From Reyranella sp. (GTDB taxonomy: Bacteria > Pseudomonadota > Alphaproteobacteria > Reyranellales > Reyranellaceae): DNA of 64,000 nucleotides. Shown in pieces: positions 17,467 through 26,525 of this stretch (positions within the stretch are counted from its first letter, which is position 1; every line of letters begins with the position of its first letter). The stretch covers positions 124,001 to 188,000 of the forward strand of contig NZ_SCVC01000042.1 in assembly GCF_004297405.1 (NCBI RefSeq), read 5' to 3'. The translations under genes and the position numbers were made by a program. The notes under the pieces are model-generated. The model did no database searches. It saw only the letters and a list, made by a program, of their open reading frames with translations, and was not told where the DNA came from.

Positions 17467-18495
17467 CTAGGCGCGACCCTTCTCGAAGCCGGCCAGGAAG
17501 TGAACCAGGTTGCGGCCGAGGTCGTCGCCGAGATAGCCGCCTTCCTGGACGAGGACCGTGGGCAAGCCGAGACGCGCGATCTTCTCGGCCATGGCATGGA
17601 AGCCGGCGCCGGTCACTTTCAGCCCCTGCAGGGGGTCGCTTTCGCTGGCATCGAGTCCCAGCGCCACGACCAAGGCGGTCGGCTGGAATTCCTTGATGCG
17701 AGCTAGTGCCTTGTCTCCGGCGTCGAGCCACGGCGCGTCGGCGGAGCCCAAGGGCAGCGGCAGGTTGAAATTGAACCCCTGGCCTTTGCCGGCGCCGTGC
17801 TCGTGAGCGTAGCCCCAGAAGAAAGGATAGTAGTTCGCGGGATCGGCGTGGATCGAAACGGTAAGGACGTCGTCGCGCTCGTAGAAGATGCCCTGCGTGC
17901 CGTTGCCGTGATGCACGTCGACATCCAGCACCGCAACGCGGGCATGCTTGCTCCGCAGGCGTTGTGCGGCGACGGCGGTGTTGTTCAGGAAGCAGAAGCC
18001 ACCTGCCATGTCGGCATAGGCGTGATGGCCGGGCGGACGGCAAAGCGCATAGGCCTGTCGCTCGCCGTCCAGCACCATGTCAGCCACAGTGGTCGCCACT
18101 TCGGTGGCGGCAAGGGCTGCCTCCCAAGTGTGCGGCCCGATCGGACAGGCCATGTCGACCTGATGCCAACCGGCGCGGCCGGACAGTGCCTGCGGATAGG
18201 ACGCATGGGCGCGCGCCGGATGGACGTTGGGCACGACCTCCGGCCCGGCGCCGGGCAGCTTGGCCCATTCGCGCGCGGCGATCTGCAGGAAGTCGAGATA
18301 CTCCGGCGTATGCACCGTGGCGGCAGGTTCGCTGCCGAATGTCCGGGGCGGCAGGATCTCGTGGCCGGCGTCGCGGGCGGCCGCCAGCAAACGCGTGGCT
18401 CGTTCCGGCTGTTCGGCGCTACGTTGCTTTACACCGCGGACGATGAAGGTCTGGGGATCGTGGCCGGCGTGCTTGTCCGAATAGACGATCTTCAT
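17467..18495 (-). CDS. HDAC-family deacetylase (acetylpolyamine amidohydrolase-like)
   Basis: 342-aa zinc hydrolase of the histone deacetylase superfamily. The catalytic core shows CRPPGHHA (His-His charge relay), [12 protein letters not shown] (Zn ligands Asp and His) and [11 protein letters not shown] (third ligand Asp), plus QEGGYLG. The N-terminus [21 protein letters not shown] matches acetylpolyamine amidohydrolases. Members of this superfamily either deacetylate acetylpolyamines or act as protein lysine deacetylases (for example LdaA on benzoate-CoA ligase in Rhodopseudomonas). Same strand as poxB and the CaiB gene, with gaps of 32 and 10 bases. Confidence 0.88.
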   Translation of the reverse strand: MKIVYSDKHAGHDPQTFIVRGVKQRSAEQPERATRLLAAARDAGHEILPPRTFGSEPAATVHTPEYLDFLQIAAREWAKLPGAGPEVVPNVHPARAHASYPQALSGRAGWHQVDMACPIGPHTWEAALAATEVATTVADMVLDGERQAYALCRPPGHHAYADMAGGFCFLNNTAVAAQRLRSKHARVAVLDVDVHHGNGTQGIFYERDDVLTVSIHADPANYYPFFWGYAHEHGAGKGQGFNFNLPLPLGSADAPWLDAGDKALARIKEFQPTALVVALGLDASESDPLQGLKVTGAGFHAMAEKIARLGLPTVLVQEGGYLGDDLGRNLVHFLAGFEKGRA

Positions 18496-18505
18496 GGCGT
18501 TGGCT

Positions 18506-19678
18506 TCATGATGTCGCGATGGCCTTTGCGTCTCGGAGGGAGGCGATGTCGTTATCGCTATAACCCACTTCGCGCATGATCTCGACCGTGTGCTCGCCCA
18601 CTTTGGGCGATTTGCGCCGCGTCTCGACGGGTGCGTCGGAGAGTTTGATGGGATTGGCTGCCGACTTCACCGGGCCGATGCCGGGATAGTCGATTTCGAG
18701 CACGCTGCCGCGCGCCTCGGCGTGCGCACTCACCATCACGTCGCTCACCTTGTAGGCGGCGCCACAGGCCATGCCGGCCGGAATGAGCTTGTCGAGCAAC
18801 TCGTCCGCCGTGTGCTCCATGAAATGGGCTTCGATCATCGGCTCCAGGATCGCGCGGTTGGCGACGCGGTCGGCATTGGTGGCGAAGCGCTTGTCGGCCA
18901 GCCAATCCTGCTTGCCGAGCGCCGTACAGAGTAACCGCCAGAAGGCATCGTTGGTTCCCGCGACGAAGATCGGCCGCGTCTTGGTCGGGAAGACGCGCAG
19001 CGGCGACAGGATCGAGTTGGAGGTGCCCATGCGGATCGGGTCCTCGCCGGTGCGGCCATGATTGGTGATCCAGTGGCTCATCATGTGCATACCGACGTCG
19101 AACAGCGACAGGTCGAGCCGCTGGCCCTTGCCGGTCTTGTGACGGCCGAGCAGCGCGAAGGCGATGCCCGCCGAGCAGAACGAGCCAGTGCAATAGTCGA
19201 TCGCTGCCGTGCCGACGCGGCACATCTCGCCACCGTCCGGGCCGGTCGCGTCCATCAGGCCGATCTCGGCCTGGATGCAGGGATCGTAACCGGCGCGGCC
19301 GGCATAGGGGCCGGTCTGGCCGTAGCCCGAGACCGAGGCATAGATCAGCCGCGGGTTCTCCTTCGAGACGACATCCCAGCCGAAGCCCAGCTTGTCGATC
19401 ACGCCCGGCGTGAAGGCTTCCATGAAGACGTCGGCCTTGCGCACCAACCGCATCAGCACGTCGCGGCCACCTTCGGTGCGCAGGTCGAGGGCGAGTCCGC
19501 GCTTGTTGCGATTCATCGAAGGCACCCAGGCGCCGTCGAAATGCGGGCGGAAATGCTCACCGTTCAGCGGCTCCACCTTGATCACATCGGCGCCCATGTC
19601 GCCCAGGATCTGGCCGGCGGTCGGCCCGGCAATGACTTGTGTGAGGTCGAGAACGAGCGTGTCGGAAAGCGGAAGCAT
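18506..19678 (-). CDS. CaiB/BaiF-family CoA-transferase
   Basis: 390-aa family III CoA-transferase that moves CoA between acyl groups via an aspartyl-CoA anhydride. Start at the ATG at 19678 (MLPLSDTLVLDLTQVIAGPTAG), with AGGAGG 12 bases upstream; an in-frame GTG at 19705 is less likely because the ribosome site would lie inside the gene. N-terminal Rossmann-like segment with GDMGADVIKVEPL; the catalytic Asp is expected in the AGYDPCIQAE segment. Substrate unknown. Ten bases separate it from the HDAC gene, suggesting one operon. Divergent from the ureide hydrolase across about 117 bases. Confidence 0.88.
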   Translation of the reverse strand: MLPLSDTLVLDLTQVIAGPTAGQILGDMGADVIKVEPLNGEHFRPHFDGAWVPSMNRNKRGLALDLRTEGGRDVLMRLVRKADVFMEAFTPGVIDKLGFGWDVVSKENPRLIYASVSGYGQTGPYAGRAGYDPCIQAEIGLMDATGPDGGEMCRVGTAAIDYCTGSFCSAGIAFALLGRHKTGKGQRLDLSLFDVGMHMMSHWITNHGRTGEDPIRMGTSNSILSPLRVFPTKTRPIFVAGTNDAFWRLLCTALGKQDWLADKRFATNADRVANRAILEPMIEAHFMEHTADELLDKLIPAGMACGAAYKVSDVMVSAHAEARGSVLEIDYPGIGPVKSAANPIKLSDAPVETRRKSPKVGEHTVEIMREVGYSDNDIASLRDAKAIATS

Positions 19679-19795
19679 GGGCGTGAAAATCCTCCTGGAC
19701 CTCACCCTTGCAAGACCCTGACCTGCTGCTCAAGCACTTCGTTTCGCTGGCTGGCATTTGCTATGGTCGCGCGTTTCGTCTTGCCTGGAGTTGCC

Positions 19796-21049
19796 ATGAA
19801 GCCCGCTACCCCCTCCGATATCAGGCCCAATCTCCGCGTCGATTTCGACCGCCTGTGGTCGAGCCTGATGGAACTGGGCCAGATCGGCGGCACCGAGAAG
19901 GGCGGTGTCTGCCGTATCGCGTTGACCGACCTCGACCGGCAAGGCCGCGATCTCTTCGTGCGCTGGGCCAAGGAGGCGGGCTGCACCATCAAGGTCGATC
20001 AACTCGGCAACATCTTCGCCCGTCGTGAAGGCCGCGATCCCACCAAGGCGCCCATCATGACCGGCAGTCATCTCGACACCCAGCCGACCGGCGGCAAGTT
20101 CGACGGCGCTTATGGTGTGATGGCGGGGCTGGAAGTGCTTCGCGTGCTGCACGACTCCAACTACGTCACCGAGGCACCGATCGAGGTCGCGGTCTGGACC
20201 AACGAGGAGGGCTGCCGCTTCGCGCCGGCCATGGTGGCCTCGGGCGTGTTCGGCGGTGCCTTCGAGCTCGACTATGCATTGGCCATCAAGGATCGCGAGG
20301 GCGTCACCTTCGGTGAGGCGCTGAAGAAGATCGGCTACGACGGCAAGGAGCCAGTCGGCGGCCGCAAGGTCGGCGCCTTCTTCGAGGCGCATATCGAGCA
20401 GGGCCCGATCCTCGAGCGCGAGAAGAAGACCATTGGCGTCGTCACCGGTGCGCAGGGGCAGCGCTGGTACGAGATCAATTGGACGGGCATGGAAAGCCAT
20501 GCCGGCACGACCCCCATGGAAGGCCGTCGCGATGCGCTGGTCGGCGCCGCCGAACTGATCGTCGAGGCCCGTCGCATCGGCAATCGGCCGAACGGACGCT
20601 CGACGGTGGGCGTGATCGACAGCCTGCCACAGGCCCGCAACACCATTCCCGGTCGTCTGTTCATGACGCTCGATTTTCGCCATCCCGACAATGACGAACT
20701 CACCAGGATGGACGCCGAGATGCGGGTGGCAGCGGCAGATATTGCCAAGCGCCATCGCCTCGACGTGAAGATCGAACAGATCTGGCACTTCCCGGCATCG
20801 CCCTTCGCGAAGGAGCTGGTCGATTCCGTGCGTCGCGGTGCAGAGCAGGCAGGTTACGCCCACATGGATATCGTGAGCGGCGCCGGTCACGACGCCTGCT
20901 ATGTCAGTCGCGTCGCACCGACCGCCATGGTCTTCGTGCCGTGCAAGGACGGCATCAGCCACAACGAGATCGAAGACGCGACCCGCGACGATGTCGGCGC
21001 CGGTGCTCAGATCCTCCTGCAGGCGATGGTCGATACCGCCAACAAGTAG
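19796..21049 (+). CDS. Zn-dependent N-carbamoyl-amino acid hydrolase / allantoate amidohydrolase family (M20)
   Basis: 417-aa M20-family amidase/hydantoinase. Metal ligands visible: TGSHLDTQP (His, Asp), NEEGCRF (Glu pair), HIEQGPILE (His) and the C-terminal SHNE. Lid-domain motifs GMESHAGTTPM and SGAGHDACY are intact. Such enzymes hydrolyse N-carbamoyl-beta-alanine, N-carbamoyl-L-amino acids or allantoate; the exact substrate cannot be chosen from sequence alone. Start at 19796 has TGGAG 5 bases upstream; an in-frame ATG 33 bases earlier lacks one. A BenE-type permease follows by 9 bases, forming an uptake-plus-hydrolysis pair. Confidence 0.85.
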   Translation: MKPATPSDIRPNLRVDFDRLWSSLMELGQIGGTEKGGVCRIALTDLDRQGRDLFVRWAKEAGCTIKVDQLGNIFARREGRDPTKAPIMTGSHLDTQPTGGKFDGAYGVMAGLEVLRVLHDSNYVTEAPIEVAVWTNEEGCRFAPAMVASGVFGGAFELDYALAIKDREGVTFGEALKKIGYDGKEPVGGRKVGAFFEAHIEQGPILEREKKTIGVVTGAQGQRWYEINWTGMESHAGTTPMEGRRDALVGAAELIVEARRIGNRPNGRSTVGVIDSLPQARNTIPGRLFMTLDFRHPDNDELTRMDAEMRVAAADIAKRHRLDVKIEQIWHFPASPFAKELVDSVRRGAEQAGYAHMDIVSGAGHDACYVSRVAPTAMVFVPCKDGISHNEIEDATRDDVGAGAQILLQAMVDTANK

Positions 21050-21058
21050 AGGCCAGTC

Positions 21059-22216
21059 GTGAAATCGGGGGGATTTGTTTCGGTCGCGACCGCTGCCTTG
21101 GTCGCGACCATCGCCGGCGCGGGCGGCACGCTGCCCATCATCCTGGCTGCGGCCCAGGCGGTCGGCGCCGCGCCGGAGCAGGCGAGTTCGTGGGTCTCGG
21201 GCCTATCGCTTGCCACCGCATTCAGCGCCCTGGTGCTGAGCGTTCGCTATCGCATGCCCATCATTGCCGCATGGTCGACGCCTGGTGCGGCGCTGATCGC
21301 TTCGACCACGGGTGTGCCGAGCTTCGGGGCCGCTGTGGGGGCGTTCGTGCTGGCAGCCGTGCTGATCCTGCTCACTGCTGCGGTGCGGCCGCTCGGCCGC
21401 CTGATCGAGAGGATTCCGGCCAGCATCGCCGCCGCCATGCTGGCGGGCATTCTGCTGCGCCTCGTGATGGCAATGGTCGAGCATGTGCCGACCTCGCCGT
21501 TGCTGGTGCTGCCGCTGATCGCGCTGTTCCTCGTTGCCCGCGCCTTCATGCCAGCATTGGCGTCGCTGGTTGTCCTCGTGGCCGGCGGCCTGCTCGCCTG
21601 GTCGCTCGGCCTCGTGAAGCCGCTGCCGCCAATCGGGCTCACCTCTGTCGTCTTCACGGGGCCAGTCTGGGATCTCGCGACCTTGATCGGGCTCGGCGTG
21701 CCACTCTATCTCGTGACGATGGCATCGCAGAACCTGCCGGGCTTCGCCGTGCTGCGCGCCTCGGGCTATCAGCCGCCGACGCAGCCGATCTTGGCTGTCA
21801 CCGGCGCCGCATCGCTTGGCACAGCGTTCATGGGCGCCCACACCTCCAACCTGGCGGCGATCTCGGCGGCACTCTGCACCGGTCCCGACGCCCATCCCGA
21901 TCCGGCGAAGCGCTGGATGACCGGACCGTTCTACGCCCTCTTCTGGGGGCTGATTGCCGTATTCGGCGCCTCACTGGTCGGCCTGTTTGGCGCGCTGCCG
22001 CCGGCGCTGCTGGCGACGGTCGCAGGTACGGCGCTGCTGGGTTCGATGGCCGGTGCGATGGGCAGCGCCCTGGCCGGCGATCAGGACCGGTTGGCGGCGG
22101 CCGGCACGCTCGCGGTTACCGTATCAGGCGTCACCTTGATGGGAGTGGGTTCGGCCTTCTGGGGGTTGGTCTTCGGTCTCCTGATCCTGGGTATCGACAG
22201 GGCCGTGAAGCGCTGA
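21059..22216 (+). CDS. benE: BenE-family benzoate/proton symporter-like permease
   Basis: 385-aa polytopic permease with about 12 hydrophobic segments, starting at a GTG at 21059. Family markers: RYRMPIIAAWSTPGAAL, VTMASQNLPGFAVLRASGYQPP, GAHTSNLAAISAALCTGPDAHPDP. BenE transporters belong to the same fold as purine/uracil (NCS2) and SulP carriers; characterised ones import benzoate. Benzoate import would suit the box genes 15 kb away, but direct linkage to the carbamoyl/allantoate hydrolase suggests a different or additional substrate. The symbol reflects family only. Confidence 0.83.
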   Translation: MKSGGFVSVATAALVATIAGAGGTLPIILAAAQAVGAAPEQASSWVSGLSLATAFSALVLSVRYRMPIIAAWSTPGAALIASTTGVPSFGAAVGAFVLAAVLILLTAAVRPLGRLIERIPASIAAAMLAGILLRLVMAMVEHVPTSPLLVLPLIALFLVARAFMPALASLVVLVAGGLLAWSLGLVKPLPPIGLTSVVFTGPVWDLATLIGLGVPLYLVTMASQNLPGFAVLRASGYQPPTQPILAVTGAASLGTAFMGAHTSNLAAISAALCTGPDAHPDPAKRWMTGPFYALFWGLIAVFGASLVGLFGALPPALLATVAGTALLGSMAGAMGSALAGDQDRLAAAGTLAVTVSGVTLMGVGSAFWGLVFGLLILGIDRAVKR

Positions 22217-22233
22217 TTGCACCCTGATCTGCA

Positions 22234-22794
22234 TCATGGGGCGGATTGCGGGGCGAGCGGGAAGCGCGCGGCATAGGCTTCGAGCGGCAGCTCCAGTCCG
22301 CGACACAGGAAGCTGATCGTGTGGTAGTAGCCGACCAGAGCGATCGCCTCGAGTATCTGCGTCTCATCGAAGTGCGCGGCAAGGCCGGTCCAGGTCGCAG
22401 CCGCAATTGTGCGATGATCGACCAGGTCGTCGACGGCGGCGAGCAGGGCCTGTTCGTCTCGTGCCCAGCAGGTCGCGTCGGCTGATCCGTGGACGAGGGC
22501 CGCGATCTGGTCGGTATCCAAGGCCACGCGGTCCGCGAACACGGCGACATGGACGCCCCATTCGTATTCACAGCCCAGCCGCGCCGTCGTGCGGTCGATG
22601 ACGATCTCGCGCTGACGCAGCGAAAGGGGGCCTTTGTCGAGCAGACCGCCGGCGAACATCTTGTCGAACACGCGAGGACTCCTCGCCATCGTGCGGAACA
22701 GGACCAGCGGCTCCATGCCCTTGGGCATGATGCGTTCGAGCTCGGTGGCGATGGCGGGCGGATAGGGGGCTTCAGCCGGGACGATGCGGGGCAT
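22234..22794 (-). CDS. Carboxymuconolactone decarboxylase/AhpD-like protein
   Basis: 186-aa all-helical CMD-family protein. The core motif LSLRQREIVIDRTTARLGCEYEWGVH retains the first Cys and the His of the AhpD CxxC-xxx-H site, but the second Cys is Glu, so it is probably not a peroxiredoxin-type disulfide enzyme. Ends YYHTISFLCRGLELPLE. Divergent from an HxlR-type regulator across an 83-base region holding two matching dyads, so likely the regulator's target. Substrate unknown. Confidence 0.8.
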   Translation of the reverse strand: MPRIVPAEAPYPPAIATELERIMPKGMEPLVLFRTMARSPRVFDKMFAGGLLDKGPLSLRQREIVIDRTTARLGCEYEWGVHVAVFADRVALDTDQIAALVHGSADATCWARDEQALLAAVDDLVDHRTIAAATWTGLAAHFDETQILEAIALVGYYHTISFLCRGLELPLEAYAARFPLAPQSAP

Positions 22795-22812
22795 GGCGGG
22801 TCTCCGTTTGTG

Positions 22813-22861
22813 CTACAAATTAAGTAGCAACGGCTATTCGTCGTTGCTACAGAAATTGTAG
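22813..22861. promoter_or_regulatory. Twin operators between the AhpD-like gene and the HxlR regulator
   Basis: Two CTAC-N7-GTAG dyads: CTACAAATTAAGTAG at 22813-22827 and CTACAGAAATTGTAG at 22847-22861. They are embedded in a larger inverted repeat whose 9-base inner arms are perfect: GTAGCAACG (22824-22832) and CGTTGCTAC (22842-22850). The outer 20-base arms match at 17 positions. Placement in the divergent promoter region suggests binding by the adjacent HxlR-type regulator and autoregulation. Confidence 0.7.
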
Positions 22862-22877
22862 TAATGGAGTGAAATAG

Positions 22878-23189
22878 ATGGTGAAGCGCGTTCGTGGTTC
22901 GCGGACAGGTCGGCCGATCATGCGGCTGCTCGACCTGCTGGGCCGGCGCTGGACCCTGCGCATCGTCTGGGAGCTGCGCGAGGAACCGAAGCGCTTCCGC
23001 GATCTGCAGGACCTGATCGGCGCCAGCCCAACCATCGTGAACACACGACTGGCCGAACTGCGCGAGGCGAAGTTGGTCGAGCTCGACGACTCGGTGGGCT
23101 ATCGCCTCACGGCGTTGGGCCGCGAGCTGCTACAGCTCTTCCTGCCCTTGCACACCTGGTCGGAGAAGTGGGCGAAAGCGGTTGGGTAA
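22878..23189 (+). CDS. HxlR-type winged helix-turn-helix regulator
   Basis: 103-aa DNA-binding protein. The segment LLGRRWTLRIVWELREEPKRFRDLQ, the recognition-helix region GASPTIVNTRLAELREAKLVE and the wing GYRLTALGRELLQ define the HxlR/MarR-like winged helix. The family's frequent N-terminal sensor Cys is absent. Start at the ATG at 22878, right after the downstream operator (22861), so binding would block its own expression. Convergent with the cytochrome gene, 1 base apart. Confidence 0.88.
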   Translation: MVKRVRGSRTGRPIMRLLDLLGRRWTLRIVWELREEPKRFRDLQDLIGASPTIVNTRLAELREAKLVELDDSVGYRLTALGRELLQLFLPLHTWSEKWAKAVG

Positions 23190-23190
23190 A

Positions 23191-23625
23191 CTACTTCAGG
23201 AATGGATTGTCGCTTCCACGACCCTTGCGGCGCGGTGGGAACTGCTCGGCGAGATAGTCGAGGATCTCGGCGCGGTCCTCGGCCTTCACCGGCGGCATGC
23301 GATGCTTTTCGAGCATCAGGTCGAAGGTCGAATCCCAGAGGTCGCGAGTCAGCCCCTGCGCCTTGATCAATGCCACCCCATGGCAGGCGGTGCAGGTATA
23401 GAAGGCGATCTCGCGGCCCTTGCCGTCGGGAAAATCGTCGACCGTGTCGTTGTGCGGCGGCGGCTTGCCCTTGTCGGGATCAGCTGGCGGCGCTGCGACC
23501 TTCGGCGCCGGTGGCACGTAGACATTCTGGTTGTCGCGCAGCCCGCCCGCGCGATCGAGGGCAAGGAGCAGGAACGTCGTCGTCAACGTGATGACGACGA
23601 CGTGTGTCATGGTGAGCCGGCTCAA
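23191..23625 (-). CDS. sorB: c-type cytochrome subunit of sulfite dehydrogenase
   Basis: 144-aa monoheme cytochrome c. One CxxCH site (CTACH, residues 78-82) and a likely axial Met in KHRMPPV near residue 109. The N-terminal hydrophobic helix (residues ~7-24) has no clear cleavage site, so the protein is probably membrane-anchored facing the periplasm. A Pro-rich linker precedes the heme domain. It overlaps the upstream molybdopterin subunit gene by 4 bases, the usual SorA-SorB-type pairing, and should accept electrons from sulfite oxidation. Confidence 0.82.
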   Translation of the reverse strand: MSRLTMTHVVVITLTTTFLLLALDRAGGLRDNQNVYVPPAPKVAAPPADPDKGKPPPHNDTVDDFPDGKGREIAFYTCTACHGVALIKAQGLTRDLWDSTFDLMLEKHRMPPVKAEDRAEILDYLAEQFPPRRKGRGSDNPFLK

Positions 23626-24857
23626 GATTCGACGAGCACCCGGATGCGGTTGATCGGATTGGCCCCGTAGCCTTGCGGGTTCCAGTTGGCGGCGGCGAAG
23701 GGCTGCGTCACGCCCTTGCTGTCCGTCGCCTTGGCCCAGACTTCGTAATAGCCCGCGGTCGGCAGGTCGATTGACGCGGTGAAACGCTGCCAGGCGAACT
23801 TGTTGGCAGGCGGATTGACCTTGGCGCTCTTCCAGGTGACGCCATAGTCGGTCGAGATGTCGACCGTCTTGATGTCGTAGTCGCCGGCCCAGGCCTGGCC
23901 GCGCAGGTCGAGCTTGCGCGTGCCGGCGGCGAGCTTGGTACCGTCGGCCGGGAAGGTGATGACCGACCGCACCGGCATCGATTCGAGGATCGCCATGTCC
24001 TTCTCGTTGCCCTTGCTGCCGGGCACGATCGGCGTCTTCGGCACGCGGTAGGAGAAGCCGCCCATGCCGGGGCCGTCATGCTCCTTGTCGCGCACCCAGA
24101 TGCGCTTCAGCCACTTGGTCGACGCCGAGGCCGGCCAGCCCGGCACGACGAGGCGCACGGGGGCGCCGTGGATCAGCGGGATGTCCTGGCCGTTCAGCTT
24201 GAAGGCGATGAGCGTGTGCTCCTCCATTGCCTTCGCCATCGGCACGCCGCGCGAGATGGTGGGCTTGTCGGTCTCGCCGGCGAGCGTCGGATCGGCACCA
24301 TAGTGGCCGGTGTAAACGGCCGAAGATTTTACGCCCGCGGCTTTCAACACATCGGCGAGGCGCACGCCCGTCCACTGTGGACAACCCGCGCCACCATTGG
24401 TCCACTGATTGCCGCGCGCTTCGGGCGAGAAGAAGGAGCGGCCATTGCCACCGCACTCCAGCATCAGATTGTAGGTGACGTTGGGGAAGCGGCTCGCCAG
24501 TTCACCGACACTGATTTCGAGTGGCGTGTTCACTTCGCCATCGATCTTGATCTTCCAGGCCTTCGGATCGCCCGTCACATCGGGCACCTGGCCGTTGTTA
24601 CGGATGAAGAGCTTGGCCGTCGGTGTGACGTCGTCGTCCATCAGCTCGGCCTGCGTTTCGGCGACGAGTGGCTTGTCGCCGAGGATCGCCAGCTTGGCCT
24701 TGCCATCCATTTCGAGGAGCTTGGGTCCTTTGGCGGCGGCAGGTGCGCCTTGCGCAAACGCAGCGCCGACGGGCGGCAATGAAGCACCGACTGTGGCCAT
24801 CCCGACCCCCTTCAGCACGTTACGTCGCGACGCTTTGATTGTTCCGGTTCTCGGCAT
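23622..24857 (-). CDS. sorA: Molybdopterin sulfite dehydrogenase/oxidase catalytic subunit
   Basis: 411-aa sulfite-oxidase-family enzyme exported by Tat: SRRNVLKGVG with a hydrophobic stretch follows the N-terminus. The Mo-coordinating Cys is Cys135 in LECGGNGR. The Moco domain continues through GVRLADVLKAAGV and GAPVRLVVPGW, and the dimerisation domain includes GQAWAGDYDIKTVDISTDYG. No heme domain is fused; the cytochrome is the separate downstream gene. Likely oxidises periplasmic sulfite (from organosulfonates) to sulfate. Moco synthesis by MoaA at 0.9-1.9 kb could serve it. Confidence 0.85.
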   Translation of the reverse strand: MPRTGTIKASRRNVLKGVGMATVGASLPPVGAAFAQGAPAAAKGPKLLEMDGKAKLAILGDKPLVAETQAELMDDDVTPTAKLFIRNNGQVPDVTGDPKAWKIKIDGEVNTPLEISVGELASRFPNVTYNLMLECGGNGRSFFSPEARGNQWTNGGAGCPQWTGVRLADVLKAAGVKSSAVYTGHYGADPTLAGETDKPTISRGVPMAKAMEEHTLIAFKLNGQDIPLIHGAPVRLVVPGWPASASTKWLKRIWVRDKEHDGPGMGGFSYRVPKTPIVPGSKGNEKDMAILESMPVRSVITFPADGTKLAAGTRKLDLRGQAWAGDYDIKTVDISTDYGVTWKSAKVNPPANKFAWQRFTASIDLPTAGYYEVWAKATDSKGVTQPFAAANWNPQGYGANPINRIRVLVES

Positions 24858-24886
24858 TTTTTCCTCCCAGGACGCCGATTCTTAGC

Positions 24887-25678
24887 TCAAACTTTCCGTC
24901 GCGTCAGCCAGCCCGACAGGATCAATGCACAGGCCGCCACGCAGACGATGATGGTGGCCAGCACATTGATCTGCGGGTCGACGCCGAGGCGCACGCTGGA
25001 ATAGACGCGCATCGGCAGCGTTTGCGACTGCGCACCGGCGACGAACTGCGTCAGGATCAAGTCATCCAGCGACAAGGTGAAGGCGAGTAGCCAGCCGGAA
25101 CCGACGGCCGGCGCGATCAGCGGCAGGGTGACGGTACGGAAGGTCACCCATGGCGTCGCGCCGAGATCCATCGCGGCCTCTTCGAGCGAACGATCGAAGT
25201 CGGCGAGCCGCGCCTGCACGACGATGGCCACGAAGGCGATGGAAAAGGTCGTGTGGGCGAGGGCGATGGTGAGGAAGCCGCGGTCGGGTCCGCCAAAAAC
25301 CTGCTCGGAGCCCACGAAGAGCAACAGCATTGAAATGCCCATCACGACCTCGGGCATCACCATGGGTGCGATGACCAGACTGCCGAACAGGGTGCGGCCA
25401 AAGAAGAACGGCGCGCGTGCGAGAGCGTAGCCGGCGGCGAGGCCGATTGCGGCCGCCGCCGTAGCGCTGACCAGCGCGATGCGGAGCGACAGCCAGGCCG
25501 CGTCCAGCATCGCCTCGTTGGCGAACAGTGCCTGCCACCATTTGGTGGAGAAGCCTGCCCAGACCGTGACAAGACGCGATTCGTTGAACGAATAGACGAT
25601 CACCAGGACGATTGGCAGGTAGAGAAAAGCGTAGCCGAAGGCGAGCGCCGTGAAGGCAAAGCGGGCGCGGCCGTTCAT
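24887..25678 (-). CDS. potI: Polyamine-type ABC transporter permease (PotI-like)
   Basis: 263-aa inner-membrane permease with about six helices; start at the ATG at 25678, overlapping the PotH gene by 4 bases. The EAA loop EEAAMDLGATPWVTFRTVTLP, which docks on the ATPase, is intact. Order in this set is binding protein, ATPase, PotH, PotI, as in putrescine importers. The last pot gene is 29 bases upstream of sorA on the same strand, so read-through into sorAB is possible. Confidence 0.88.
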   Translation of the reverse strand: MNGRARFAFTALAFGYAFLYLPIVLVIVYSFNESRLVTVWAGFSTKWWQALFANEAMLDAAWLSLRIALVSATAAAAIGLAAGYALARAPFFFGRTLFGSLVIAPMVMPEVVMGISMLLLFVGSEQVFGGPDRGFLTIALAHTTFSIAFVAIVVQARLADFDRSLEEAAMDLGATPWVTFRTVTLPLIAPAVGSGWLLAFTLSLDDLILTQFVAGAQSQTLPMRVYSSVRLGVDPQINVLATIIVCVAACALILSGWLTRRKV

Positions 25679-26514
25679 GTGCGGCGCTCCAGGCTGCGTG
25701 CCTGCTGGCGCTGGAACAGGGCGATGGGAGCGACCAGCAGCACCAACAGGCAGATCGCCACAGCCGAGGCCAGGGGCCAGTCGGCATTGGTGAAGAACTC
25801 GTCCCACAGGACCTTGCCGATCATCAGCGTCTCGGTGCCGCCCAGCAGGTCGGGAATGACGAATTCGCCAATCGAGGGGATGAAGACCAGCAGGCAGCCG
25901 GCGACGATGCCGGGCAGCGACAGCGGCAGGGTGATGGTGAGGAAGGCGGTCAACGGCCTGGCGCCGAGATCGGCTGCGGCTTCCAGCAGACTGGTGTCGA
26001 GCTTCTCCAGGGTCGCGTAGAGCGGCAACACCATGAAGGGCAGGTAGGCGTAGACGATGCCGAGATGCACTGCCCATTCCGTGCCGAGGATGCTGCCGGG
26101 ATTCTCAGCGATGCCGCTCCAGCGCAGGAACTGGTCGATCAGACCGTTCTTCGCCAGCAGACCCATCCAGGCATAGATGCGGATCAGGAACGACGTCCAG
26201 AAAGGCAGCACGACCAGCATCAGCAGCAAGGGCCGCCGCTCGGGCCGCGCGCGCGCGATGGCGTAGGCCATGGGATAGCCGAGGAGCAGCGCGATCAGGG
26301 TCGACGTCGCCGCGATGCGCAGCGACGACAGCCAGGCCGCGACATAGAGATCGTCGGAGAACAACAGGGCGAAGTTCTTGAGGCTGAAGCCCAGCTCGAC
26401 CGGCGGCGCGACGTCGGGTGCATTGGTGCCGAGCGCGATTGCCAGCACCAACGCGAACGGCAGCAGGAAGAAGACTGCGAGCCAGAGGAAGGGAAGCGCG
26501 ATGGCGTAGCGCAT
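25675..26514 (-). CDS. potH: Polyamine-type ABC transporter permease (PotH-like)
   Basis: 279-aa permease with about six membrane helices and an EAA loop (EAAADLGARPLTAFLTITLP). The FWTSFLIRIYAWMGLL segment is characteristic of PotB/PotH. It lies between the ATPase gene (11-base gap) and potI (4-base overlap), and forms the heterodimeric membrane channel with PotI. Confidence 0.88.
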   Translation of the reverse strand: MRYAIALPFLWLAVFFLLPFALVLAIALGTNAPDVAPPVELGFSLKNFALLFSDDLYVAAWLSSLRIAATSTLIALLLGYPMAYAIARARPERRPLLLMLVVLPFWTSFLIRIYAWMGLLAKNGLIDQFLRWSGIAENPGSILGTEWAVHLGIVYAYLPFMVLPLYATLEKLDTSLLEAAADLGARPLTAFLTITLPLSLPGIVAGCLLVFIPSIGEFVIPDLLGGTETLMIGKVLWDEFFTNADWPLASAVAICLLVLLVAPIALFQRQQARSLERRT

Positions 26515-26525
26515 GGTCTAGGCGC

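Noticed and set aside
15551-17470. 639-codon plus-strand open frame opposite the PoxB-like gene
   Set aside because: Antisense shadow; the minus strand encodes a complete ThDP enzyme and the plus frame is His/Arg-rich with no recognisable domain.
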